Assembly (NCBI GenBank): GCA_015207365.1
Contig: JADEXA010000007.1
Coordinates: 62,001-126,000 of the forward strand
DNA: 64,000 nucleotides
Source of the DNA: Vacuolonema iberomarrocanum LEGE 07170
GTDB lineage: Bacteria; Cyanobacteriota; Cyanobacteriia; Elainellales; Elainellaceae
Reading direction: 5' to 3'
Shown here: in pieces, positions 7,866 through 16,002 of the stretch
How the letters are laid out: the number at the start of each line of letters is the position of its first letter
How positions within the stretch are numbered: the stretch's first letter is position 1
Notes under the pieces: model-generated
What the model saw: the letters and a program-made list of their open reading frames with translations, nothing else
The model's database searches: none
Told to the model about the DNA's origin: nothing
Position numbers and translations under genes: made by a program

Positions 7866-9338
7866 ATGGGTCAGTGGACACAGCGACCGATTTTGTGGGG
7901 CGGGTTGGGGCTGACGGCAAGCGCGTGGCTGGTAAGTTGGGTCAATCCTGCAGCAGCACACATGGGCGAAACCATGATGTGGGGAGCGATCGCCCTTGGC
8001 AGTGGTATGTGGTGGTTCCGCCAAACCCAAAAGAAACCGCTGGATCTCAGCATCGAAACACCCGTACTCGACCGAGCTGGATTGGAAAAAGAATTTGCCG
8101 CGATCGACTGTTGGCTCCAGCGATTAACCACTGAGCAATCGCACCATTCCAAAGCGAACGCCTCAGAAACTCTAGAGTCCTTCCAAAAGCAACTAGACGC
8201 ATTAAAAGTCGAAGGCGATCGCACCCAATTACGGCTAGCGATCGCTGGTGGCAAAGCCTCTGGCAAAACGGTTCTGGCTACCAACTTGGCGCAAAACTCA
8301 GCCCTGAAATCCGCTGAATCGGCTCAGGTTAGTGAGGTAATTGACCTTCCTACAGATGCGTTGGAATCCGCTGATGCCCTTACCCTGGCGGATTTAGTCG
8401 TGTTCCTGGTCAATGGCGATCTGACCGACTCCGAACTCGCCACCATCAAGCGCTTACAGGGCGATCGCCATCACCTCATTTTGGCGCTCAACAAGCAGGA
8501 CCAGTACCTGCCCGATGAACGCCCGCTGGTGTTGCAACAAATTCGTGAACGCGTGCTGGGTATTGTGCCTGCACAAAATGTTGTGGCGATCGCTGCGGCT
8601 CCTGCTGCCATCAAAGTCCGTCAGCATCAGGCGGATGGCACGACACAAGAGCGCATGGAGCAGCCCGATGCTGAACTTACTGCCCTCAACCAACGACTGG
8701 AAGAGGCGCTGAAAGCGAACGCTGCCGAGCGTGTCCTGGCCACCACTTACCGCCAAGCCGTTGTCTTGAAAACAGCCATCAAAGCAGAAGCAAACCGCCT
8801 GCGCCGCGATCGCGCTCTACCCCAAATTGAGCAGGCCCAATGGATTGCAGCTGGAGTGGCCTTTGCCACTCCCGTTCCCAGCCTCGACTTGCTAGCAACC
8901 GCTTCTGCCAATGCCCAACTGGTAACGGATCTGGGCACCATCTATCAACAAAAACTGAGTTTAGATCAGGCCAAGGCGATCGCCACCGCTCTCGCTGAGC
9001 TGATGCTCAAACTGGGCGTTGTGGAACTCACCAGCCAAGCCGTCACTCCCCTGCTCAAAAGCCACGCCGCTACCTTTGTCGCTGGGGGCATGGTGCAGGG
9101 AGCCAGTGCTGCCTACCTCACCCGCATGGCAGGGCTGAGCCTAGTGGAGTACTTCGAAGAGCAGGACGCGCTGGGCGTGACGGAGTCTGGGGTGCAGCGC
9201 GATCGCCTGATGCAAAAGCTACAAGCCGTGTTCCAAGCAAACCAGCGATCGGCCTTTTTGCAAACGTTGGTCAACCAGGCCATTCAGCGGCTTAAGCCAG
9301 CGGCCAATACCAACCTCCCCGTCGCTAATCCATCCTGA
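7866..9338 (+). CDS. Membrane-anchored GTPase-like protein with DUF697 domain
   Basis: This 490-residue protein has two hydrophobic N-terminal segments (about 10-30 and 37-52), then a P-loop GTPase-like domain and a C-terminal DUF697 domain. The Walker A motif is AGGKASGKT (about 121-129) and the guanine-specificity motif is NKQD (about 218-221). The G3 DxxG motif is not clear, so hydrolysis may be altered. DUF697 is recognised from about 330 by FATPVPSLDLLATA and the glycine-rich helix AGGMVQGASAAYLTRMAG. Related proteins in cyanobacteria are conserved but functionally undefined. It stands alone between the tRNA and a small hypothetical gene. Confidence 0.82.
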   Translation: MGQWTQRPILWGGLGLTASAWLVSWVNPAAAHMGETMMWGAIALGSGMWWFRQTQKKPLDLSIETPVLDRAGLEKEFAAIDCWLQRLTTEQSHHSKANASETLESFQKQLDALKVEGDRTQLRLAIAGGKASGKTVLATNLAQNSALKSAESAQVSEVIDLPTDALESADALTLADLVVFLVNGDLTDSELATIKRLQGDRHHLILALNKQDQYLPDERPLVLQQIRERVLGIVPAQNVVAIAAAPAAIKVRQHQADGTTQERMEQPDAELTALNQRLEEALKANAAERVLATTYRQAVVLKTAIKAEANRLRRDRALPQIEQAQWIAAGVAFATPVPSLDLLATASANAQLVTDLGTIYQQKLSLDQAKAIATALAELMLKLGVVELTSQAVTPLLKSHAATFVAGGMVQGASAAYLTRMAGLSLVEYFEEQDALGVTESGVQRDRLMQKLQAVFQANQRSAFLQTLVNQAIQRLKPAANTNLPVANPS

Positions 9339-9545
9339 TTTTGCAGAAGATCAGCCTTGTGTCCTCAAAAACTTCGCTCAAGTTACACCCTTTTACCAAA
9401 ACACAGCGTACACTAGTTCATTAATCTAGTGGGTCAAGAGATGCAGGCTGTCTCCCAAGCAATTGGGATACCCAAGCAATTGGGACGCTTTCAGGAAATG
9501 TAACTTACCCACCTGACGCTCTGTAATGTTTAGGAGTAGCGCGGA

Positions 9546-9986
9546 GTGAATGCGGCAGAAAAGGCAAATGGACTGGAAAATGCGACCAAGATCGCGGCGA
9601 TCGTCAACCTTTTCAAGACCCAATTTCCCGATGCACGGGCAGACCTCAAACCCTGGGCCAATGACCCAGACACTCGGGAATTGGTAGACCCCGACTCCAT
9701 TGATATTGGCTTTCATCTCCCCGGCTGGAGCCCTAAATTCCAAAGCCGCTCCATCCTTGTCCAAATCCGCTTCTTTGAAGACCCTGCCGCCCAAACTCAC
9801 AACGTTATCGGGGTCGAAGCAGTTGGATTTTCCCACAACGGCGAACAATGGCGTTTGTCCACGATCGACCAGTGGCAATTTCGTGGAGCCGCCCAACCCC
9901 GCTCTCCGATTCAAGCGCAACTCAAGGATTTTTGCCGCCAGGTTTATGAGCTATTTAGCCCATCTCAGGGTGAAGATGAAAAGTAG
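9546..9986 (+). CDS. Conserved hypothetical protein
   Basis: This 146-residue soluble protein has no motif that allows a function. The central segment IDIGFHLPGWSPKFQSRSILVQIRF and the tryptophan-rich WRLSTIDQWQFRG region look like a small alpha/beta fold (both quoted in part; see 9690-9880). The GTG start is preceded by TAGGAG about 12 bases upstream. The frame is compact, with HIP1 sites in phase with neighbouring genes' composition. Confidence 0.7.
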   Translation: MNAAEKANGLENATKIAAIVNLFKTQFPDARADLKPWANDPDTRELVDPDSIDIGFHLPGWSPKFQSRSILVQIRFFEDPAAQTHNVIGVEAVGFSHNGEQWRLSTIDQWQFRGAAQPRSPIQAQLKDFCRQVYELFSPSQGEDEK

Positions 9987-10255
9987 AACGCAGATGAACG
10001 CAAATAAACGCAGATAAAAGATAGGAAAAATAGAATGCGGATGGACGCAGATCAGAAATAGGATTTGATGAGTGTGAAAAGCCTGGATAAACTCTCACCT
10101 TTTCCATCTGTGCTCATTTGTGTTTCACTCAAATGTATTCCACAGCAACCACCATCCATCGCTTGCCACTAAAGCAGGCAAGTAAAAAGCGATCGCCCCA
10201 CCAACCAAAACTCTTCATTTCTTCATCCGCGTTCGTCTGCGTTTATCTGCGTTCC
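9987..10255. repeat. Facing clusters of CGCAGAT-type short repeats
   Basis: Direct units of AACGCAGATNAACGCAAAT type lie at 9987-10017, and inverted units GTCTGCGTTTATCTGCGTT lie at 10225-10255. The same family reappears at 40503-40521 and 40681-40711. The intervening bases hold no gene. Confidence 0.6.
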
Positions 10256-10260
10256 ATTCC

Positions 10261-11517
10261 TCAACCGTTCCAAGTCTTAACCACACGCCCTGTTAAATTT
10301 TTCCCTAGCCAGTAAGTATTTGCAGATTTTGACTTCAAGGTTTGCTGGTTGACTGTCCATGGTTCAGAGGGATTGAAGAGGGTCAGCTCAGCAGGTTGAT
10401 GGGGAGCGATCGCTCCAACCTCCTGTCCCAAGCATTTCAAAGGCCGAATGCTGAGGGCTTGCCAAAGAGTAAGCGCTGACCACTGCTCCGTGGTCACAAA
10501 CGCCTCCCATAAAAGCGACAGCGCTAGCTCCAAACCGATCGCCCCTGGAGGCGCAGCGGCAAACGCGACGGTTTTTTCTTCGTAGGTGTAGGCAGCATGG
10601 TCAATGGCGATCGCATCAATCACCCCAGATTCTATCGCTTGAACCAAGGCTTTCTGATCGTCCGGCGTTCCCAATGGTGGATCTAGTCGCAAGTTTGGGT
10701 CATAGCTTGATAGCGCCTGTGTATTCAACAGCAAGTGCATCCAGGTCGTGCTAGCTGTGACGGGTAAGCCCTCTGCTTTGGCCTGCGCGATCATGGCGAC
10801 ACTGCGCGCCGTTGAGATGCGCATCAAATGAACCGGCGTTCCTGTTGCGGCAACACATTCCAGTACCGTAGCGAGGGCAGACGTTTCGGCGATCGCCGGG
10901 ATACTCGGCAAGCCCAACCGCATTGCATCCATTCCTTCCCGCACCACGCCATCTCCTTGCAACTCGCGATCGCAACACCAGAGAGCAATCGGCAACTGTA
11001 GCGGTTGGGCATATTCTAAAATCCGTTGCACCAGGCGAGGATGGGCCAGTGGCTTACCATCTGCACATCCAACAATGCTAGCCATCGCCAATTCGGCCAA
11101 CTCCGTCATCTGCTGGCCTTCAATGCCCTGAGTCAGCGCCCCCCAAATCTGAAGCCGCGAACTGGAACCTTTGAGCTGCGACTGAATCCCTTCGATCGCC
11201 CCTATGCTATCCAAGGTAGGTTTTGTGTCTGGCAAAAGCGCAACACGGGTAAATCCTCCAGCCGCTGCTGCTTGCCGCAAAGACTCCAGCGTTTCCCGCG
11301 ACTCATTTCCCGGTTCTCCCGAATGGCTGTAGAGATCTACTAACCCTGTCCCCAAGACCCAACCTGCACAATCCTGTACCGCTGCATCATCTGGAATCTC
11401 AGTCAGAGAAGGAGCGATCGCCCGCACAAAGCCTTCATCCAAAAGCACATCAACAACGTCATCCCTTCCAGTTGCAGCATCCAGAAGGCGCACATTTTTC
11501 AGCAATTCGGCAGGCAT
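10261..11517 (-). CDS. Dihydroorotase-like amidohydrolase with degenerate metal ligands
   Basis: This 418-residue protein aligns by landmarks with class I dihydroorotase, the third step of pyrimidine synthesis. It reads GTGLVDLYSHSGEPGNES where active enzymes have DxHxHxxEPG, so the first metal histidine is tyrosine. LLPDTKPT replaces the usual MPNTxP. LWCCDRE stands where HxED is expected. IDHAAYTYEEK matches DHAPHxxEEK with the second histidine lost. HLMRISTARSVAMI keeps the HxSTxxS-like element. Either this is a cyanobacterial variant that still works with altered ligands or a noncatalytic PyrC' such as those that scaffold aspartate carbamoyltransferase. Its neighbours do not help; there is no pyrB nearby. 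Confidence 0.78.
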   Translation of the reverse strand: MPAELLKNVRLLDAATGRDDVVDVLLDEGFVRAIAPSLTEIPDDAAVQDCAGWVLGTGLVDLYSHSGEPGNESRETLESLRQAAAAGGFTRVALLPDTKPTLDSIGAIEGIQSQLKGSSSRLQIWGALTQGIEGQQMTELAELAMASIVGCADGKPLAHPRLVQRILEYAQPLQLPIALWCCDRELQGDGVVREGMDAMRLGLPSIPAIAETSALATVLECVAATGTPVHLMRISTARSVAMIAQAKAEGLPVTASTTWMHLLLNTQALSSYDPNLRLDPPLGTPDDQKALVQAIESGVIDAIAIDHAAYTYEEKTVAFAAAPPGAIGLELALSLLWEAFVTTEQWSALTLWQALSIRPLKCLGQEVGAIAPHQPAELTLFNPSEPWTVNQQTLKSKSANTYWLGKNLTGRVVKTWNG

Positions 11518-11674
11518 AAGGGGTCAGCGACAATAGCGTCAGTGAAACGGCAGGAGGGCGATCGAGCAAAAAAGCCCGGTCTTCAACTTTCTAAGCTCAT
11601 TGTCTATCACCCGGAACCTTTCGCGGCATCGGGATAGGCGGAAGCAACGCATCCTTTGCCACAAACCCAAAAAA

Positions 11675-12640
11675 TTAGTTCTGGAGCGATCGCACCTGCT
11701 CCTCAGACAAACCCAAAACTTGAGCAACTTGGGCGATCGCCATCCCTGTGTCTAAAAGATTCTGTGCGGCTTGCAAGAGCTGAGCTTCGGCCTGCTCTCG
11801 ACTCAGACGGTCTCGCTCTGCTTTCTGTTCTGCCTGTTCTCGATTCAGGCGCTCTTGCTCTACCTGCTGCTCCGCTTGCATCCGAGCATCGCGCTCCTGC
11901 TCTGTATCCGTAAGGAACCAGTTTCCCTCGGCATCGCACCATCGTAACCAGGCACTCGTCACGCCTTCGAAGCTACCGTCCCAAATTCCCAAACCAACCT
12001 CTAAACCCGACAACCAAACGCGAGGATTTGTGTCTGCAATCGGTTGCTCCTGGTAACTTCCTCCCATCAGTTTGAAGTATCGAAGCTGTTGCGTGTAACG
12101 GCTATACACCAGATAGTGCGGGACTCGCAGGTAGCGTTCGTATACCTCTAACTTTTTGGGGGGTGTGGTGCGATTAGCAAAACCGTTCTCAGATGCGTCT
12201 TCTGACGCGTCTTCTTCTGATGCCCCTTCGAGTAGAAACCGCCCCAGGTCTTCGGCCTCGGTTCCAGGGGAAAGAAACTCAACAACGACTTCGGGGCTCC
12301 GTCCCTCCTGCCAGACCACATAGCTGCGGCGCATATCTTGTCCGTCATATAGCCGGGGCACTCCAACGGCTAAAAACCAGTCTGGGCGCTTGTGCCAGAT
12401 AGGGTGATGGACATCGTAGTAGACATTCAGGTCAGTGCCACTGAACCAGTGCTCGCGGCGGTACTGGCGCAATTCCAGCGTGCGGCTAAGCAATTGGGGC
12501 TGGAGGTCGTGAAACTCGTCGGGCAATCCCGGTTCCTCTGGAAACTCGCTGGGCAAATCATACATCGTAGGCAGGCTAACGCGGGGCGATCGCGGCGGAT
12601 CGTCCTGAATTCTCGCTGGTTTGCCCGATAGTGATGTCAT
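11675..12640 (-). CDS. Uma2 family protein with C-terminal charged coiled coil
   Basis: The protein (321 residues from the ATG at 12638-12640) begins with an Uma2/DUF820 domain. Landmarks are RPDWFLAVGVP for the metal aspartate, VVVEFLSPGTE for the acidic strand, and VPHYLVYSRYT near the end of the domain. Residues from about 240 form a long EQE/QAEQ-rich coiled coil (REQAEQKAERDRLSREQAE in part). The last 25 residues, AIAQVAQVLGLSEEQVRSLQN in part, form a helix-turn-helix-like tail common to this cyanobacterial subtype. The frame is open 22 codons further upstream, but the internal ATG fits the domain better. Confidence 0.85.
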   Translation of the reverse strand: MTSLSGKPARIQDDPPRSPRVSLPTMYDLPSEFPEEPGLPDEFHDLQPQLLSRTLELRQYRREHWFSGTDLNVYYDVHHPIWHKRPDWFLAVGVPRLYDGQDMRRSYVVWQEGRSPEVVVEFLSPGTEAEDLGRFLLEGASEEDASEDASENGFANRTTPPKKLEVYERYLRVPHYLVYSRYTQQLRYFKLMGGSYQEQPIADTNPRVWLSGLEVGLGIWDGSFEGVTSAWLRWCDAEGNWFLTDTEQERDARMQAEQQVEQERLNREQAEQKAERDRLSREQAEAQLLQAAQNLLDTGMAIAQVAQVLGLSEEQVRSLQN

Positions 12641-12768
12641 CGCCCCAGTCTCAGAGCACGTTGCTTTTACCACTAACGATGCCACAAATTCAGCGCACAT
12701 CACCAAATTTTCGGTTATTACCCTTTGAGGACTTCTCCTCCATAACCTCTATCTACAAGGGAATCCAA

Positions 12769-15700
12769 CTACAAGCTGATGCGATCCTCGCAAAAGCTAT
12801 TGCAAGGGCAGATCTGGCAGACGGTGGCAGATGGCGTTGGCTGAAAGTTGCCCTGTTCGATATTTTGGATAACCGTTTCTGCTTCCTGGGCGATCGCCTC
12901 CAATCCTACTTCGTCAAAGCTATAAACCTGATTGTGCCGCAGGTAGGCAATGTGCGCTGTCGCTTTTTGCGTTGCCTCACTGTAGGCCCAAAGCTGCAAG
13001 CGGTGATGGTGAGGATTCATCTCTTTGTCAGTCTTAAAGTCCAGCACAAAATCAGGAGCCAGCAAATCAATCACTCCGTTGAAGGTCAGAGAGTTGTATT
13101 CAAGGGTGATGGGTTGTTCGAATTTGGATGCTGAATCTCGAAAGGGCTCGTAGGTTGTAGACTGGCGAAAGTTCTGAGCCAGTTGCAGAGCTTCTTCCAC
13201 TACTTCAGTCGGAAGTTCGAGATTGAACAGCTCCAGTTGTTCAACTGTTTCAATGCTGTATTCCAAGGCTTGGTGGGTGAGGGTTCCAATCTCCGCCCCA
13301 TAGGCACTAGAACTGCTCCCTTCGTAGTCACCGAGGTGGCCATCATAGTGGCGATAGCGAAAACGCTTGGGACAAAGTGCGTAGTCTGTCAGAGCCGTCA
13401 CAGGTAGCTCGTGCAAACCTGAACCGCAAGGTTTCGCTACATTTCGCAGAGGATTGAGACTATCGGGAGGTTGGGGTAATGGGAAATCGATCGCTTCAAG
13501 AGACTGGAAGGGAATCGGGGTAGGGTCGAGAACCTGATTGAGTCCAGGAAGGAGCAAGTCGAGGCGACTTCCCTTTTCCTCCGGAGCCGTTAGCAGGAGG
13601 CGATCGCGCGCCCGAGTCAACGCCACATACAGCAAGCGTTTAGACTCGTCATGCTCTAACTGTTTCTGCTGATGCTCCAGCAACGCATAGAGCGCTGACT
13701 TCTGCACCTCGCCTGCATCATCATTGAGCTTCACAGCAACACCAATCGCTGGATCAAAGCGTACTGGAGCACCGTCATTGTTTGGCCGACGCGTTAGGTC
13801 AGAAACGATCACAACTGGCCACTCCAAGCCTTTGGCCGCATGAATCGTGAGAAGATTGACCGCATTCCCAGCTTCGAGTACAGGACGGGAAACCGTGACT
13901 TCCGCTGCTGTGAGACGTTGCAGTGTTCTGACAATACTCACACTGTCGAAGTGCCCTTGCTCTCGTTGTTGCACAAAGTCTAGAAAGCCACGCCAGTCCG
14001 CCTCACGACGACGAGCATTCGGCAAGTTAGCGATCGCCGCTGTGTATCCCGTCAACCGATCGGCCCATCGCAGCAAGCGCGAGGGTGAATCCAGTCGGCG
14101 CTTCTGCAAAAGGACTTGCAAGGTTTCAACAGGATAGCTGAGATCTGGAGTTGCAGAGGATATTAGATGTTGCCACCAAGTCTCGTTTTCGCGAGAGTTG
14201 GCTAACTGGGCAAGGGTGCGATCGCTCACCGCAAAAAATGGACTTCGCAACACAGCCACCAGTGCCAGGTCATCACCTGGGTTCGCAAGGAAGCGCAGCA
14301 GTGCATAGGTATCTTTGGCTTCACGGGTATCGAGCAGATTTCCGCCACCAGCTTGCAGAACGGGAATGCCACGGCTTTCTAGAACTTCGCCGTAGAGTTC
14401 AAGCGATGACCAGGTGGGCGAAAGAATAGCAATATCGCCGTAGATTATGGGGCGTAGTTGGCCTGTCGCCTTGTCGTGAATCTCGATATTGGCCGCCACC
14501 CACGTTTCAATGCGATCGGCGATATGCTGTCCTTCCACGCGCCGCCGCTCATCTGCACTCGGCTTCCAATCACTGGGAACTTGAACCGGGCAAAATTCTA
14601 GATGCGGTGCTGCATGAGGTTCAGGCTCTCGTACGGCAACCAAAGCTTCGTAGGAGTTGCCCAGAACTGGATGAAAAATAGCGTTGACACTATCCAGCAG
14701 CGTTTTGTGAGCACGAAAGCTACGATTCAAGGACTTGATGGGATAATGTTCAGCGTTCAGCGATGATTGCACGGTCAAAAGTCGTTGTTGCCATGCGCGA
14801 AACATCTGTACATCCGCCCGTCGAAATCCATAGATAGACTGCTTCTCATCGCCCACAATGGTTAGCAATTTATTTTGCGTCAATCTATCGAGTAACTCAC
14901 CTTGGGTCGGATTGGTATCCTGGAATTCATCAATCAAAAACACCTGCCAGCGCTGAGCATAGTACTCTCGAACATCTGAACTTTCCAGCGCTTTGAGCGC
15001 ATGGATTTCCAAATCGTTGTAGTCGAGAACGCGCTGCTGCTGCTTCGCTGCTTGGAGATGCGATCGCACCTGCTCAAATGCTTCCCGCAGTACTGGAAGT
15101 ACCCTGGCTGTCGCTTCGTCCCACTCATTAACTTCCAGCTTTTGCATCAACACAAAATTACTTTTTGCAATAGCTTTGAGTTGGTTAATCGCATCCTTGA
15201 CGGCATTAAACGCCTCCTCTCCCCACTGCCTCCTGCTTCCCCCGCTCAAACTAATGGTTGTTAAGCCCTCAAGACATTGAATGCTCTTGGTTTCAGCAAA
15301 TTGGGTAGCAAGTTCCAAAGCAGTCACCCGTGCTTGCTCACGCTTGTCCTCAGGCGACGGCCCCAAAAGGGATTGAAGCGTTTCATAAGCCTCTTGCCAA
15401 CTTGTGTTGTTCGCAATCGCCTCCAGGATTTTCGTACGGTAATCGTTTAGCGTTTGTAGCCAGTCTTCCTTCCCATAGCGCAATGCTTTCTCAGCACTTA
15501 GTGGATCGCTTAGAAAGCTCCAGATGGCATTGTGCATTAGGGAGTAGGGAACTTTCTCGAAGAATGATGAGGGAATGTGGGCGATCGCCTCCTCCATCAC
15601 GTCTGCCTGCCAAACACTTCCCTCCAATTCATCCAAAACCACAAAATCGGGAGGAACATCAGCAGCATCGGGATGTTCTCGGCAAATTCGAGTTGCGAGG

Positions 15701-16002
15701 CTGTGGAACGTAGTGATTTGGGCGGCTTCCAGTTCAGCCCTCCAGTCGGGATTATCCAGGCGATCGCGGAGGGTTTTGCGGACGCGCGATCGCAGCTCTG
15801 CCGCCGCTTTTTCGGTGAACGTCATCGCCACGATCTGTAACGGCGAGTGCCCCGTCATCAGGTGATGGAGATAGCGCTCTGCCAGCATATGGGTTTTACC
15901 TGTCCCCGCTCCAGCCGTGACGGCAATGCTGAAGTCGGCATAGGCGGCGGCTTGCTGTTGCTCCGTCAGACGCAGATTCACCCAGGGAGTCCTTGGATTC
16001 AT
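12769..16002 (-). CDS. UvrD-family helicase with RecB-like nuclease domain (AddA/RecB-like)
   Basis: This 1077-residue protein is a superfamily 1A helicase fused to a PD-(D/E)XK nuclease, the architecture of AddA/RecB, which processes double-strand breaks. The helicase has VTAGAGTGKT (about 29-38), MTFTEKAAAELRSR, FLIDEFQDTNPTQ (motif II), VGDEKQSIYGFRRAD (motif III), LLTIHAAKGLEWPVV (motif V) and LLYVALTRARDRL (motif VI). The C-terminal nuclease shows GTLTHQALE, FNGVIDLLAP and LDFKTDKE. Cysteines in LCPKRF and CQICPCNSFC (CxxCx5C) match the iron-sulphur staple of AddB-type nucleases. Its start overlaps the upstream nuclease gene by ATGA, so the two form one complex-encoding operon. Confidence 0.9.
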   Translation of the reverse strand: MNPRTPWVNLRLTEQQQAAAYADFSIAVTAGAGTGKTHMLAERYLHHLMTGHSPLQIVAMTFTEKAAAELRSRVRKTLRDRLDNPDWRAELEAAQITTFHSLATRICREHPDAADVPPDFVVLDELEGSVWQADVMEEAIAHIPSSFFEKVPYSLMHNAIWSFLSDPLSAEKALRYGKEDWLQTLNDYRTKILEAIANNTSWQEAYETLQSLLGPSPEDKREQARVTALELATQFAETKSIQCLEGLTTISLSGGSRRQWGEEAFNAVKDAINQLKAIAKSNFVLMQKLEVNEWDEATARVLPVLREAFEQVRSHLQAAKQQQRVLDYNDLEIHALKALESSDVREYYAQRWQVFLIDEFQDTNPTQGELLDRLTQNKLLTIVGDEKQSIYGFRRADVQMFRAWQQRLLTVQSSLNAEHYPIKSLNRSFRAHKTLLDSVNAIFHPVLGNSYEALVAVREPEPHAAPHLEFCPVQVPSDWKPSADERRRVEGQHIADRIETWVAANIEIHDKATGQLRPIIYGDIAILSPTWSSLELYGEVLESRGIPVLQAGGGNLLDTREAKDTYALLRFLANPGDDLALVAVLRSPFFAVSDRTLAQLANSRENETWWQHLISSATPDLSYPVETLQVLLQKRRLDSPSRLLRWADRLTGYTAAIANLPNARRREADWRGFLDFVQQREQGHFDSVSIVRTLQRLTAAEVTVSRPVLEAGNAVNLLTIHAAKGLEWPVVIVSDLTRRPNNDGAPVRFDPAIGVAVKLNDDAGEVQKSALYALLEHQQKQLEHDESKRLLYVALTRARDRLLLTAPEEKGSRLDLLLPGLNQVLDPTPIPFQSLEAIDFPLPQPPDSLNPLRNVAKPCGSGLHELPVTALTDYALCPKRFRYRHYDGHLGDYEGSSSSAYGAEIGTLTHQALEYSIETVEQLELFNLELPTEVVEEALQLAQNFRQSTTYEPFRDSASKFEQPITLEYNSLTFNGVIDLLAPDFVLDFKTDKEMNPHHHRLQLWAYSEATQKATAHIAYLRHNQVYSFDEVGLEAIAQEAETVIQNIEQGNFQPTPSATVCQICPCNSFCEDRISL

